This document shows, piece by piece, positions 28,881 through 38,293 of a stretch of 64,000 nucleotides of DNA. The position numbers and the translations under genes were made by a program. The notes below the pieces were generated by a model. It worked only from the letters and a program-made list of their open reading frames with translations, was not told the DNA's origin and made no database searches. The first letter of the stretch is position 1, and every line of letters starts with the position of its first letter. Origin of the DNA: Pseudomonadota bacterium (GTDB lineage: Bacteria; Pseudomonadota; Gammaproteobacteria; Xanthomonadales; Xanthomonadaceae); NCBI GenBank assembly GCA_018242485.1, contig JAFEBV010000013.1, positions 96,373-160,372 on the forward strand, in the 5' to 3' direction.

Positions 28881-30628
28881 AACTCGGCACCGAGGTTGAT
28901 GTGCAGGTGCACCGGCGCGCGCGACTGGAAGCCGTGGGCGATGTCGATACGCACCGGCCCGACCGGCGAGCGCCAGCGCAGGCCGAAGCCGACGCCGAGG
29001 TTGGAGCGCGGGCGGTTGTCGAAGGCATCGCCGTCGTCGGCGAATACCGCCGCGCCCCACGTCTGGGTGAAGCGATGCTCGAACTCGGCGCTGACGACGG
29101 CGAGGTTGCTCGCACCGATGTTGATGCCGTTCACGCGCGGGCCGATCTCCTGATAGCTGTAACCGCGCACGCTGGTATCGCCGCCGGCGAAGTAGCGCAG
29201 CGAGGGTGGCAACTCGGCGAAGTTGCCGGTGAAGACGTGGCCGAACTCGCCGCGCAGCAGCACGCGATTGCGCTCGCCCAGCGGGTGTATCCAGCTTGCG
29301 CGCGCGTGCAGTTGCAGGAAGTCCACGTCCGAACCGAGCGCGCTCGATCCGCCGCTGACATCCGCCGCCAGCGACCAGCCGCGCGTGGGATACAGCTTGT
29401 CGTCGGCGCGCGTGGTCTGCACCGACAGCGACGGAAAAACGAGTGTCGCGTAGCGATCGAACGCCGGATACAGCGCGTCCTGATAGCGCTCGCGCTGCAC
29501 GTGAAATGCGGCGGTGAGGTTCCATCGATCCAGTCGCCCGGTGCGGCTGCCGACCAGTTCGGCCAGCTGCGTGTGCCCGGCGTCGGTGATCTCGTCGCGG
29601 TAGTTGGTGGACAGGTCGTACCAGCCGTCCAGCCATGCAAATGCCGGGATGCGATAGCGCGTCGCCAGCAGCTTGCGGTTCTGCGCCCATTCGAGTTGCG
29701 CATCGAACTTGTGCCCGCCGCGATTGAGCCAGCGCCGGCTGAAACCCAGGGTCACGCCCACGCCGCTGTCGGTGCCGTAGCTCAATCCAGCGCTGTACAC
29801 GTTGCGCTTGGCCGGCGTGGTGCCGACGTTGATCGGAACCTGTCCGTCGCTGCGCTGTTCCACATCGGGCGTGACCTCGACGGTGCCGAAGTAGTCCAGA
29901 TCGGTCAGCGATTGCTGCAAGGCCAGCAGGCGCTTGTCGTCGTAGGCTTGCCCGGGCTTCCAGCGCAGCAGCGGTTGGAACAGGCCGGGCTTGAATTGAT
30001 TGGGGCCGAACGTGGTCGCGCCGAAGCGATAACGCACGCCGCTGTCCCAGCTCAGGTCGATGTCGGCTGCGTGCGCCGCGCGCGTGACCTCGACCCGGTG
30101 CGCGTCCGCTTTCGCATCGAAATAGCCGCGCGCCTGCAAGCCGCGTTCGACCTCGCGCTTGCTCGCCTCGTACTCGCGGTGATCGAGCACCTTGCCCGGC
30201 TTGGGTTGGAAATGTTTCACCTCGCTTGCAATGGGGGGATCAGATCCTGCCGGGCCACGCACCGCGACCTGCGACGTGCGCACCCGCACCGGCTCGCCCA
30301 TCTGCACCCTCAGCACCACGCTCGCCGCATCGCCCTGCCGGGTCACCTCCGCATCCACGCGCGCATCGTAGTAGCCGAAGGGCTCCAGCGCGGTGCGGAT
30401 TTCCTCGGGCGCCTTGCGCAGCAGGAAGGCCAGCCGTTCCTCGCTCATGGTGGACTTGGCTGCTTGCGCGCGCGCCAGCGACAAGGACAGCAGCGCGTTG
30501 TGCAGCGGCTCGGCCTGCGCGATGCCGAGCACGCGCACGTCCGCCACCCGCGCCGCGTGGGCGCAGGGCAGGGCGAGCAACAGGGCGATTGCAGCGACAC
30601 GGGAACGGCAGGCCATCGGTGCGAGCAT
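28877..30628 (-). CDS. tamA: Translocation and assembly module protein TamA (BamA/Omp85 family)
   Basis: 583-residue outer-membrane barrel protein with signal peptide (VAAIALLLALPCAHA) and about three POTRA domains (residues ~25-250: VADVRVLGIAQAEPL, APEEIRTALEPFGYYDARV, KREVERGLQARGYFDA and YFGTVEVTPDVEQ). The 16-strand barrel follows with the Omp85 motif VRGYSYQEIGPR in loop 6 and GVGFGLRWRSPVGPVRIDIAHG and the final strand HLHINLGAEL. Works with TamB in placing certain outer-membrane proteins and lipids. The start could also be the ATG 4 codons later (30616); upstream ORF sequence belongs to the decayed toxin-antitoxin locus. Confidence 0.95.
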   Translation of the reverse strand: MLAPMACRSRVAAIALLLALPCAHAARVADVRVLGIAQAEPLHNALLSLSLARAQAAKSTMSEERLAFLLRKAPEEIRTALEPFGYYDARVDAEVTRQGDAASVVLRVQMGEPVRVRTSQVAVRGPAGSDPPIASEVKHFQPKPGKVLDHREYEASKREVERGLQARGYFDAKADAHRVEVTRAAHAADIDLSWDSGVRYRFGATTFGPNQFKPGLFQPLLRWKPGQAYDDKRLLALQQSLTDLDYFGTVEVTPDVEQRSDGQVPINVGTTPAKRNVYSAGLSYGTDSGVGVTLGFSRRWLNRGGHKFDAQLEWAQNRKLLATRYRIPAFAWLDGWYDLSTNYRDEITDAGHTQLAELVGSRTGRLDRWNLTAAFHVQRERYQDALYPAFDRYATLVFPSLSVQTTRADDKLYPTRGWSLAADVSGGSSALGSDVDFLQLHARASWIHPLGERNRVLLRGEFGHVFTGNFAELPPSLRYFAGGDTSVRGYSYQEIGPRVNGINIGASNLAVVSAEFEHRFTQTWGAAVFADDGDAFDNRPRSNLGVGFGLRWRSPVGPVRIDIAHGFQSRAPVHLHINLGAEL

Positions 30629-30654
30629 AACCGCTGGCGCGGGCGCGTGGGCTT

Positions 30655-30738
30655 TCAGGCGTTGTTGCAGAAGGACACAAACGACAAGCCGGCGAGGTCG
30701 ATGCCGGCGACCTTGCCGAGAACGAGCGGACAGTTCAT
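30655..30738 (-). pseudogene. Likely remnant of a HEPN (HepT-like) toxin gene
   Basis: A 27-codon frame starting MNCPLVLGKVAGI overlaps the MNT gene's stop by 4 bp (ATGA), exactly where the HEPN toxin gene starts in intact MNT/HEPN pairs; its first ~13 residues loosely resemble the opening of HepT proteins (a xxxLLxKxAxIE pattern). Sequence likeness stops there, and a stop codon follows before tamA. Interpreted as a truncated toxin. Support is mainly positional. Confidence 0.4.
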
Positions 30739-31153
30739 GCCAGCACGCGGCCACGCTCGCGGATGGCAGCGCGCAGTTCACGGGTGGCGTCGAGCAGTTC
30801 GGCGTACTCGCTTAGCACGCGTGCTTCGAAGTCAAGCGTGCGATCCGCGTCGCGTCGATAGAGCTTCACTCCGCCGTTGATGACCTCCGATCGCAACACG
30901 CTGCTGGCGGAGGCCAGATCCACCAGATCCACGTCGCGGTCGAACTGGATGGCCATTTTTGTTGCGCATCGGGGCGTCGTTGCGCCGACAGCGGCGGCCC
31001 GAGCACGGCCAGATCGAGGTCGAATTGCACGGTTGCATCACCACGCGCGCGGCTGCCGAAGACGTACAGGGTTTCGGTTACAGGAAGCAGGCGCAGCACC
31101 GCATCGCGCATGGCGCGCAGGTCGGGATCGATCGGGACCGAGTCTGCGTGCAT
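30735..31153 (-). pseudogene. Frameshifted MNT-type nucleotidyltransferase (MntA-like antitoxin)
   Basis: The first frame (from ATG 31153) has the minimal nucleotidyltransferase motif ETLYVFGSRARGDATVQFDLDLAVLG; it then runs off into nonsense after PDAQQK. The continuation lies in another frame (30735-30956): MAIQFDRDVDLVDLASASSVLRSEV, which carries the third catalytic Asp region (RDVDLVDL). The switch point is a run of five A (on the coding strand) before TGGCC; six A would restore one reading frame of ~140 residues. In intact loci MntA adenylylates and neutralises a HEPN RNase. Here both partners look broken, unless the shift is programmed or an assembly error. In FDLDLAV the two metal-binding Asp are present. 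Confidence 0.75.
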
Positions 31154-31230
31154 GTCGGAATGGTATGACAGAACGCCTCGGGGTGGGATGCGGCGTGCTG
31201 GCAGCATGCCCACGACGTCGGGCCTGATCC

Positions 31231-31238
31231 GCTAAAAT
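31231..31238 (+). promoter_or_regulatory. Putative -10 region of prpB
   Basis: GCTAAAAT, 23 bp before the prpB ATG, the same octamer as before the aminotransferase gene. With usual spacing the message would have a leader of only ~15 nt that includes the GGGGGG run serving as ribosome-binding site. Confidence 0.35.
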
Positions 31239-31260
31239 AAACACTTTCCCCGGGGGGCGC

Positions 31261-32166
31261 ATGACTCCATCCACATCCGCGGTTGCGCCTGCTTCGGCCG
31301 GCGCACGTTTCCGCGCCGCACTCGCCGCAGAGAAGCCGTTGCAGGTGATCGGTGCGATCAACGCCAATCACGCCTTGCTCGCGCAGCGCGCCGGTTATCG
31401 TGCGATCTACCTGTCCGGTGGTGGCGTCGCGGCCGGTTCGCTGGGCGTGCCCGACCTTGGCATCAACACACTGGAAGACGTGCTGATCGACGTGCGCCGC
31501 ATCACCGATGTCTGCGATCTGCCGCTGCTGGTGGATATCGACACCGGCTTCGGGCCGAGTGCGTTCAACATCGAGCGCACGGTGAAGTCGCTGATCAAGG
31601 CCGGAGCGGCCGCCTGCCACATCGAAGATCAGGTCGGCGCCAAGCGCTGCGGGCATCGTCCCGGCAAGGAAATCGTCGGTGCCGGCGAGATGGCCGACCG
31701 CGTGAAGGCGGCAGCGGATGCGAAGACGGACAAGAATTTTTTCCTGATCGCGCGCACCGATGCGATCGCGGTGGAAGGCGTTGACGCGGCGATCGAACGC
31801 GCCTGCCGCTGCGTTGAGGCCGGCGCCGACGGCATCTTTGCCGAAGCCGCGTATGACCTGCCGACGTACAAGCGTTTCGTGGATGCGGTGAAGGTGCCGG
31901 TGCTGGCCAACATCACCGAGTTCGGCAAGACGCCGTTGTTCTCACGCGACGAACTGGCCTCGGTGGGCGTGGCCATCCAGTTGTTCCCGCTGTCGGCCTT
32001 CCGCGCGATGAACAAGGCCGCCGAGGCCGTGTACGTGGCGATCCGCCGCGACGGCAATCAGCAGGCCGTGCTCGACACCATGCAGACCCGCGAAGAACTC
32101 TACGAGCGCATCGGCTACCACGCCTACGAAAACAAACTCGACGCACTGTTTGCGGCGAAAAAATAA
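31261..32166 (+). CDS. prpB: Methylisocitrate lyase PrpB
   Basis: 301-residue enzyme of the 2-methylcitrate cycle that splits 2-methylisocitrate into pyruvate and succinate, allowing growth on propionate. Signature loop KRCGH at residues 128-132 with the catalytic Cys, preceded by [19 protein letters not shown] (Mg-binding Asp) and [25 protein letters not shown] and [12 protein letters not shown] complete the family pattern that separates PrpB from isocitrate lyase. Followed by prpC after 13 bp. No prpR regulator is present in the window. Confidence 0.97.
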   Translation: MTPSTSAVAPASAGARFRAALAAEKPLQVIGAINANHALLAQRAGYRAIYLSGGGVAAGSLGVPDLGINTLEDVLIDVRRITDVCDLPLLVDIDTGFGPSAFNIERTVKSLIKAGAAACHIEDQVGAKRCGHRPGKEIVGAGEMADRVKAAADAKTDKNFFLIARTDAIAVEGVDAAIERACRCVEAGADGIFAEAAYDLPTYKRFVDAVKVPVLANITEFGKTPLFSRDELASVGVAIQLFPLSAFRAMNKAAEAVYVAIRRDGNQQAVLDTMQTREELYERIGYHAYENKLDALFAAKK

Positions 32167-32179
32167 TCCAGGAGATTCC

Positions 32180-33328
32180 ATGAGCGATACCGCCGTCCCG
32201 TTCAAGCCCAAGAAATCCGTAGCTCTGTCCGGCGTCGCCGCCGGCAACACCGCGCTGTGCACGGTCGGCCGCAGCGGCAACGACCTGCATTACCGCGGCT
32301 ACGACATCCTCGATTTCGCCACCTCCTGCGAGTTCGAGGAAATCGCCCATCTGCTGGTGCATGGCAAGCTGCCCAACGCCGCCGAACTGGCATCGTACAA
32401 ACTCAAGCTCAAGTCGCTGCGCGGCATTCCGTCATCGGTGAAGGCGGTGCTGGAACAGTTGCCCGCATCGGCGCACCCGATGGACGTGATGCGCACGGCG
32501 GTCTCCGCGCTGGGCTGCGCGCTGCCGGAATCGGGCGACCACAACCATCCCGGCGCGAAGGACATCGCCGACCGGCTGATGGCCTCGCTGGGTTCGATCC
32601 TGCTGTACTGGTACCACTTTGCGGTGAACGGCAAGCGCATCGAGGTCGATACCGACGACGATTCCATCGGTGGGCACTTCCTGCACCTGCTGCACGGGCG
32701 CAAGCCCAGCGATCTGTGGGTACGCGCGATGCACACGTCGTTGATCCTCTACGCCGAGCACGAGTTCAACGCCAGCACCTTCGCTGCGCGGGTGATCGCC
32801 GGCACCGGCTCGGATATGTATTCGGCCATCGCCGGTGCGATCGGCGCGCTGCGCGGCCCCAAGCACGGCGGCGCCAACGAGGTCGCGTTCGAGATCCAGA
32901 AACGTTACGACTCGCCCGACGAAGCCGAGACCGACATCCGCGCGCGTGTCGAGCGCAAGGAAGTGGTGATCGGCTTCGGCCACCCGGTCTATACCACCGG
33001 CGATCCGCGCAACAAGGTCATCAAGCAGGTTGCGCGCGAGCTGTCGGAAGAACAGCACAACACGAAGATGTTCGACATCGCCGACCGGCTCGAAGCGGTG
33101 ATGTGGGAGATCAAGAAGATGTTCCCGAACCTGGACTGGTTCAGCGCGGTCAGCTACCACATGATGGGCGTGCCGACCGCGATGTTTACTCCGCTGTTCG
33201 TGATCTCGCGCACGTCCGGCTGGAGCGCGCACGTGATTGAGCAGCGCATCGACGGCAAGATCATCCGCCCGAGCGCGAACTACACCGGGCCGGAGAACCT
33301 GAAGTTCGTGCCGATCAAGGGTCGCTGA
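32180..33328 (+). CDS. prpC: 2-methylcitrate synthase PrpC
   Basis: 382-residue citrate-synthase-family enzyme that joins propionyl-CoA and oxaloacetate. Family marks: [64 protein letters not shown] (catalytic His), and [19 protein letters not shown] with the second His, then the catalytic-Asp region. Assigned to methylcitrate rather than citrate synthase by its size and by prpB lying just upstream. Strong ribosome-binding site AGGAGA. Ends at a good intrinsic terminator. Confidence 0.97.
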   Translation: MSDTAVPFKPKKSVALSGVAAGNTALCTVGRSGNDLHYRGYDILDFATSCEFEEIAHLLVHGKLPNAAELASYKLKLKSLRGIPSSVKAVLEQLPASAHPMDVMRTAVSALGCALPESGDHNHPGAKDIADRLMASLGSILLYWYHFAVNGKRIEVDTDDDSIGGHFLHLLHGRKPSDLWVRAMHTSLILYAEHEFNASTFAARVIAGTGSDMYSAIAGAIGALRGPKHGGANEVAFEIQKRYDSPDEAETDIRARVERKEVVIGFGHPVYTTGDPRNKVIKQVARELSEEQHNTKMFDIADRLEAVMWEIKKMFPNLDWFSAVSYHMMGVPTAMFTPLFVISRTSGWSAHVIEQRIDGKIIRPSANYTGPENLKFVPIKGR

Positions 33329-33350
33329 GCGATTGTGGGAGGGACAAATG

Positions 33351-33376
33351 AAAAAACCGCGCATCGCGCGGTTTTT
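33351..33376 (+). terminator. Intrinsic terminator after prpBC
   Basis: AAAAAACCGCGC, loop ATC, GCGCGGTTTTTT: a perfect 12-bp stem whose 3' side ends in six T, 22 bp after the prpC stop. The A-run on the left makes it work in both directions, so it can also end the convergent DUF2721 gene. Confidence 0.92.
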
Positions 33377-33449
33377 TCATGGTGGCACGTAGAACGGCGT
33401 GCCCAAGCCCCAGTCGGTGTCGAATGCCGACCGAACCGAGGCGGCAATT

Positions 33450-33938
33450 TCAGCCGCTCGCACCCTTGCCGACGTCTTCGCGTGCCAACTGTCGATCCAG
33501 GTCGGTCTCCAGCATGCCCAGCGCCATCCGCGCTTCCCGTCCCAGACACAGCGAGGCGAAGAACACCAGCAGCACGCCGAGGATCGCCAGCAGCATCGGA
33601 AACATGTCGATGTGCCAGCCGATCACGCTGTCGAGGGCGATGGCCATGCTGGTGCCGACGAAGGCGGTCACCGCGCCGTACAGCAAGCGCACCGACGCCA
33701 GCACGAGGCGCGAGCGATGGCGGTGCTGATCCACGCGCACGCGCAGGTCGCGTGCCTGCGCCGGGTGTTCGAGCCGGCGCAACTCGGCGATGTCCGCGCG
33801 CATCCTGTCCACCACCCGCGACAGGCGTGCGTTGCAGGTGGCGATCAATGAACTGGTGGCGGTGAGAAAGAACGCCGGCGTGATCATCGCCGACACCACC
33901 GCGTAGTGGCTGGGTTCGACGCCGAGGGCCAGGGGCAT
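33450..33938 (-). CDS. DUF2721 family membrane protein
   Basis: 162-residue inner-membrane protein. Three hydrophobic segments: [20 protein letters not shown] near the N-terminus, [21 protein letters not shown], and [19 protein letters not shown]. Between the first two is a charged cytoplasmic coil ([24 protein letters not shown]). This matches DUF2721, a family without known function. The start [10 protein letters not shown] gives a normal length; longer in-frame extension overlaps orn. Divergent from orn with 60 bp between starts. Confidence 0.82.
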   Translation of the reverse strand: MPLALGVEPSHYAVVSAMITPAFFLTATSSLIATCNARLSRVVDRMRADIAELRRLEHPAQARDLRVRVDQHRHRSRLVLASVRLLYGAVTAFVGTSMAIALDSVIGWHIDMFPMLLAILGVLLVFFASLCLGREARMALGMLETDLDRQLAREDVGKGASG

Positions 33939-33998
33939 TGGCGCGCTCCGATGAGGCGGGAACGTTATGATGCACGCTGCACCGCAGTCTGCCCATGT

Positions 33999-34562
33999 AT
34001 GTCCACGCCCGACCACGACCGCCTGATCTGGATCGATCTGGAAATGACCGGACTCGATCCGGACACCGACACGATCATCGAGATCGCCACCCTCGTTACC
34101 GACAAGGATCTGAATGTGCTTGCCGAAGGCCCGGAATTGGCGATCCGCGTTCCGCTTGGACGCCTGCAGGCGATGGACGACTGGAACCGCAACCAGCACG
34201 GCAAGTCCGGGTTGTGGCAGCGGGCGCTCGACTCGGCTGTCTCGCTGGAGCAGGCCGAATCGACCACGCTCGAATTCCTCGCGCGATGGGTGCCGGCGAA
34301 CGCCTCGCCGATCTGCGGCAATTCGATCTGCCAGGATCGGCGTTTCCTGTATCGCCACATGCCGCGGCTGGAGCGGTTTTTCCATTACCGCAACCTCGAT
34401 GTGAGCGTGCTCAAGGAACTCGCGAAGCGCTGGGCGCCGGACATGGCGAAGGGTTTCACGAAGAACTCGGCACACACCGCGCTCAGCGACATCCGCGATT
34501 CCGTGTCGGAACTGCGCTACTACCGGCAGTTCATGGGCCGGCTCGGCGGCGAGTTGGCCTGA
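33999..34562 (+). CDS. orn: Oligoribonuclease Orn
   Basis: 187-residue 3'-5' exonuclease that finishes RNA breakdown by cleaving dinucleotides, including pGpG from c-di-GMP. DEDDh motifs: [12 protein letters not shown] at residues ~9-20 (D, E), the middle Asp in SICQDRRFL, and [11 protein letters not shown] with the catalytic His and last Asp. [10 protein letters not shown] and YYRQF ending are typical. It lies just upstream of a diguanylate cyclase (25 bp gap), a functional match because Orn removes the c-di-GMP breakdown product. Confidence 0.97.
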   Translation: MSTPDHDRLIWIDLEMTGLDPDTDTIIEIATLVTDKDLNVLAEGPELAIRVPLGRLQAMDDWNRNQHGKSGLWQRALDSAVSLEQAESTTLEFLARWVPANASPICGNSICQDRRFLYRHMPRLERFFHYRNLDVSVLKELAKRWAPDMAKGFTKNSAHTALSDIRDSVSELRYYRQFMGRLGGELA

Positions 34563-34587
34563 GCGACGAGCGGGGCGCGCGCAAGCC

Positions 34588-37539
34588 ATGATACGGATGC
34601 TGCGACAGCTCTCGACGTTTTTCCTGCTGGCGACATGGCTGGCCGGCGTGGTCTGCGCGCAACAGGCGCGCAAGCCGCTCGATTCCTGGGCACGGGAGAC
34701 ATGGTCGCAACAGAACGGGCTGCGCAGCGATCAGGTCAACGCTCTTGCGCAGACGCCAGACGGCTATATGTGGATCGGCACGCCGGAAGGCCTGGCGCGT
34801 TTCAATGGCTTCGATTTCAGTTACAACGACAGCGCCACGATCGCGCAGTTGCACGACAACGATGTGCGTTCGCTGGCGATCGGCCACGAGAATTCGTTGT
34901 TGATCGGCACCGCGCGCGGTGGCATCAGTTTCCTCAATCAGGGCTGGTGGACGCAGCGCGGCAGCGACAGCGGGCTGGTGCAGAACGGCGTTGTCGCCGC
35001 GCAGGAAGATGGGCACGGCCGATTGTGGGTGGCAACCGCGGGCGGGCTCGATGTTTTCGATGGCCGCCGCAAGTTGCATTTCGACAGCCGCAACGGGCTG
35101 CCGTCCGATCGCGTCGCCAGCCTGCTGGTGGCCGACGACGGTTCGGCATGGGTCGGCACATCGGCAGGATTGGCGCGGATCGTCAACGATCGCGTGCAGA
35201 CCATCAGCGTCAACGCCGGCCTGTTGCCTTCCGGCGCGATCACCGCCTTGGCCGAGGCGCAGGATCGATCGATCTGGGTCGGCACACGGGCGGGCGCCTA
35301 CCGTCAGCGTCGTGGCGAAGTGCAGTTCGAGAAGATGACCACCGACGTTTTCGACGATGTGGTGCTTGCCATCCTGCCCGACTCGGCCAGCCGCGCGCTC
35401 GTCGGCACGTCGGCGCATGGGTTGCTGGTGGTCAACGATGGCCGCAGCGAAGCCGTACGCGAGCCCGCCGCGGGCCATGCGTGGTCGGTGGACGCGCTGA
35501 TGCGTGCGGCCGACGGCAGCATCTGGGTGGGCGGCAACCAGGGGCTGATGCGTTTGCGCAACACGCCGTTCGGGGCCATCGGCAAGCAGGAAGGTCTGCG
35601 CAACGACAACGTGCAGGCGGTGCTCGAAACGCCGGATGGCGATGTCTGGATCGGCACGCAGGCCGGTCTGGCGCGCATGCACGATGGGGATGTCGAACCG
35701 GTCGACGAGGCGACGTTCGCTTCCCAGTCCATCCGGGCGCTCGCGCGGTCGGCAGACCGCGGAGTATGGGTCGGCACGGATGCCGATGGCGCGCAACGTG
35801 TGACGAACGGCACCGTCGACCGTATCGTCAACCTCGCCAATGGACTGCCTTCGGATGCGGTACGCGCCATCCGCGAGGATCGCGACGGCAATCTTTGGAT
35901 AGGTACTGCCAAGGGCCTGTTCTGGAAGAAGGGCGGATCGCAGCGGGTGTACACGGTTGCAGATGGGTTGCCCGGCGATGGGATTTATGGACTGTTCCAG
36001 GATGCCGGCGGGCGTTTGTGGGTCGGTACCGGCAATGGCATGGCGTACTTGGATGGCGAACGCTTTGTGGCCATTCCCATGCCGACCCAGAGCATGGCGC
36101 AGACGGTGTTCGCTTTCGCCGCCGATGGCGATGGCGCGGTATGGGTCGCCACGGATCGCGGTCTGCTGCGCTGGAAGGACGGCCATCTGGCCGCCATCAA
36201 CGGCGCGCAGGGGTTGGATGCGGTGTACGCGGTGTTGCCCGATCGCGAGGGCAACCTGTGGCTGAGCACGTTGAGCGGGTTGGTGCGCGTCACCGCCGAG
36301 CAGGCGAACGCGACTGCCGATGGCCGGCGCAAGTCCATGACGATGGATGTATTCGGTGCGCCCGACGGATTGCCTTCGTCCCAATGCAATGGCGGCTCGA
36401 GTCCTGGAGCGTGGCTGCTTTCCGATGGCAGCGTCTGGGTCGCCATGTCGCGCGGGGTCGGCATGGTGCGTCCGGAACGGCTGGCGGACTACCGGAATGC
36501 GCCGCCGCAGACCCAACTCGAGGAAGTGCGCATCGACGATCGCATCGTCGCACCGGGCGATGGCGTGCTCGATCTGCCGCCGGGCGCGCGCAAGATCGAC
36601 GTGCGCTATTTCGCGATGAATTACCACCTGCCTCGACGCATTCAGTACCGCTATCTGCTGGATGGCTACGACACGGACTGGAGCGTGGTGGGCGAGCACA
36701 CCAGCGTGCAGTTCACCAACCTGCCGCCCGGCAACTATCGCCTGCGCATCCAGGCCGCGGTGACCGGCGGTTCGTGGTCGCCGCGCGAAGCCGATCTCTC
36801 CTTCCGCATTCAGGCCCGGATCTGGCAGAAGCCGTGGTTCTATGTGCTTGCCACATTGGCCTTGCTGGTTGTCGGGTGGCTCGCCTATCGTGCGCGCATC
36901 CGGGTTCTCGCCGCCAACGAGCGCCACTTGCAGAAGCTCGTGGATGCACGCACAGAAGATCTGCGCCGGCAAACCGAATTGCTGCGGCAGGCCGACGCCG
37001 ACAAGACCCAACTGCTCGAGACGATCCAGGCGCAGGCCGAAGCCTTCGAGCGACAGGCGCGCGAGGACGCGTTGACCGGCATCGCCAACCGGCGTCGGGT
37101 GGACGAGGCGATCGAGGTGTATTTCGCCGAATCGCGTCGCAGCAGGCGCCCGCTGTCGCTGGTGCTGCTGGACATCGATCACTTCAAGCGCGTCAACGAC
37201 CACTATTCGCATGCGGTGGGCGACGACGTGTTGCGCGCTCTCGGCGGTATCCTGCGTGGCCACCAGCGTCCCGGCGATCTGGCCGGGCGGCTGGGTGGCG
37301 AGGAGTTCGTGTGCATCCTGTCCGGTTCCGACATCGCCGGCGCACGCACCTATTGCGAGCGCATGCGCGCGGCGATCGAAGCGCACGACTGGTCGGCCAT
37401 CGCGCAGGGACTGCGCGTCACCGTCAGTATGGGCGTGGTGCAGTGGGACGGCACGGAAACCTACAGCCGCATGTCCAGCCGCGCCGACGCCCTGCTGTAT
37501 CGCGCCAAAGCCGGCGGCCGCAACCGCGTGGAGGGGTGA
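34588..37539 (+). CDS. Periplasmic beta-propeller sensor with Y_Y_Y and GGDEF domains (diguanylate cyclase)
   Basis: 983 residues. Signal peptide or first anchor (LSTFFLLATWLAGVVCA); two seven-bladed propellers' worth of two-component-regulator-propeller repeats (residues ~30-640; recurring DGxxWIGTxxGLxR units, e.g. GYMWIGTPEGLARF, GDVWIGTQAGLARM); a Y_Y_Y domain (~650-735, YRYLLDGYDTDW); a transmembrane helix (~750-768, FYVLATLALLVVGWLAY); a coiled coil; then a GGDEF domain with active-site GGEEF at 903-907 and an inhibitory RxxD site RPGD at 894-897, so product inhibition is expected. Domain ends at KAGGRNRVEG. Predicted to sense a periplasmic signal and make c-di-GMP. Follows orn by 25 bp. 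Confidence 0.93.
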   Translation: MIRMLRQLSTFFLLATWLAGVVCAQQARKPLDSWARETWSQQNGLRSDQVNALAQTPDGYMWIGTPEGLARFNGFDFSYNDSATIAQLHDNDVRSLAIGHENSLLIGTARGGISFLNQGWWTQRGSDSGLVQNGVVAAQEDGHGRLWVATAGGLDVFDGRRKLHFDSRNGLPSDRVASLLVADDGSAWVGTSAGLARIVNDRVQTISVNAGLLPSGAITALAEAQDRSIWVGTRAGAYRQRRGEVQFEKMTTDVFDDVVLAILPDSASRALVGTSAHGLLVVNDGRSEAVREPAAGHAWSVDALMRAADGSIWVGGNQGLMRLRNTPFGAIGKQEGLRNDNVQAVLETPDGDVWIGTQAGLARMHDGDVEPVDEATFASQSIRALARSADRGVWVGTDADGAQRVTNGTVDRIVNLANGLPSDAVRAIREDRDGNLWIGTAKGLFWKKGGSQRVYTVADGLPGDGIYGLFQDAGGRLWVGTGNGMAYLDGERFVAIPMPTQSMAQTVFAFAADGDGAVWVATDRGLLRWKDGHLAAINGAQGLDAVYAVLPDREGNLWLSTLSGLVRVTAEQANATADGRRKSMTMDVFGAPDGLPSSQCNGGSSPGAWLLSDGSVWVAMSRGVGMVRPERLADYRNAPPQTQLEEVRIDDRIVAPGDGVLDLPPGARKIDVRYFAMNYHLPRRIQYRYLLDGYDTDWSVVGEHTSVQFTNLPPGNYRLRIQAAVTGGSWSPREADLSFRIQARIWQKPWFYVLATLALLVVGWLAYRARIRVLAANERHLQKLVDARTEDLRRQTELLRQADADKTQLLETIQAQAEAFERQAREDALTGIANRRRVDEAIEVYFAESRRSRRPLSLVLLDIDHFKRVNDHYSHAVGDDVLRALGGILRGHQRPGDLAGRLGGEEFVCILSGSDIAGARTYCERMRAAIEAHDWSAIAQGLRVTVSMGVVQWDGTETYSRMSSRADALLYRAKAGGRNRVEG

Positions 37540-37547
37540 GCGGGCGC

Positions 37548-37911
37548 GCTTGCGGACCACCGGTCCGCGCGCCCGCGAACGCCCGCACACGGATGTGCGG
37601 GCCGGCGCCCACTGCAAGGATGCGGTCTCGCCAGACCTTTTACGCGCCTGCTTGCGAACCACTGGTTCGCAGGCGCGCGAACGCCGGCACAGGGATGTGC
37701 CGGCCGGCGCCCGCTGCAAGGACGCGGTCTCGGCAGACCTGTGCGGGCCGGTGTCTTGCTGCATGCGGGTTGGTGCAAGACGGTGGATTCCGGGTTCCGA
37801 CGCGATACAGCCGCGCCGGCCCCGGAATGACGGGCTGAATCAGAGTTCCGCAGGTTGACCACCGATCCGCGCGCCTGCGAACGCCCGCACAAGGATGTGC
37901 CAGCCAGAGTT
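37548..37911. repeat. Gene-free stretch with 91-bp direct repeats and palindromes
   Basis: The ~410-bp gap after the cyclase has no supportable gene. Two 91-bp direct copies lie at 37548-37638 and 37650-37740, each starting GCTTGCGRACCACYGGTYCG and ending CGCGGTCTCG.CAGACCT; a partial third is at 37853-37905. Each copy holds nested palindromes, such as GCGGACCACCGGTCCGC and CCCGCACACGGATGTGCGGG. Between copies 2 and 3 is another short inverted repeat (GATTCCGGG at ~37787 with CCCCGGAAT at ~37820), a type also seen at 62549-62597. Confidence 0.8.
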
Positions 37912-37951
37912 CAAAGCGGGGACGCTTCCTTGCGAAGGAATTTTTCGCGTT

Positions 37952-38293
37952 TCATGAAAGTTCGAGAACCAGCTTCAAGCCGCTATCCACTTTGTCCATG
38001 GCCGTGCCAGAGAGTGTTTTCACTTTGCTCGCAAGGATGGCGCGATCCAGGGTAATCAACTGCGACACGTTGATTACGGATGGCTGGGGTAGTCCTGAAT
38101 CGGATTTCGCGATGCGAACATTGCCAGGAGCGGCCGCCAGCATCAGATTTGACGTGATCGTGGCGACAACGACGGTGGCAATGCGACTGGCATTGAACGC
38201 ATTGGCCTGAACGACAAGCACCGGGCGTTTGTAGCCGGGGCCAGAGCCGACGGGGTTGGGCAGGTTGGCCCACCAGATTTCACCACGCTTCAT
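37952..38293 (-). CDS. MazF/PemK family mRNA interferase toxin
   Basis: 113-residue ribonuclease-type toxin. PemK/MazF marks: MKRGEIWWANLPNPVGSGPGYKRPVLVVQAN, with the RPVLVV strand that carries the catalytic Arg, then RIATVVVATITSNLMLA and SVINVSQLITLDRAIL. The last segment (KVKTLSGTAMDKVDSGLKLVL) is the C-terminal helix. Complete. It overlaps the upstream antitoxin gene by 14 bp. Cleavage specificity cannot be read from sequence. Confidence 0.92.
   Translation of the reverse strand: MKRGEIWWANLPNPVGSGPGYKRPVLVVQANAFNASRIATVVVATITSNLMLAAAPGNVRIAKSDSGLPQPSVINVSQLITLDRAILASKVKTLSGTAMDKVDSGLKLVLELS

Noticed and set aside
28881..29690. N-terminal extension of TamB
   Set aside because: It lies within tamA in another frame; the membrane anchor and the ATGA overlap fix the TamB start at 28880.
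34531..37764. A 1077-codon open frame on the minus strand
   Set aside because: It lies antisense to the propeller/GGDEF gene, whose domains are clear; the long antisense frame is a GC-rich codon-bias shadow.
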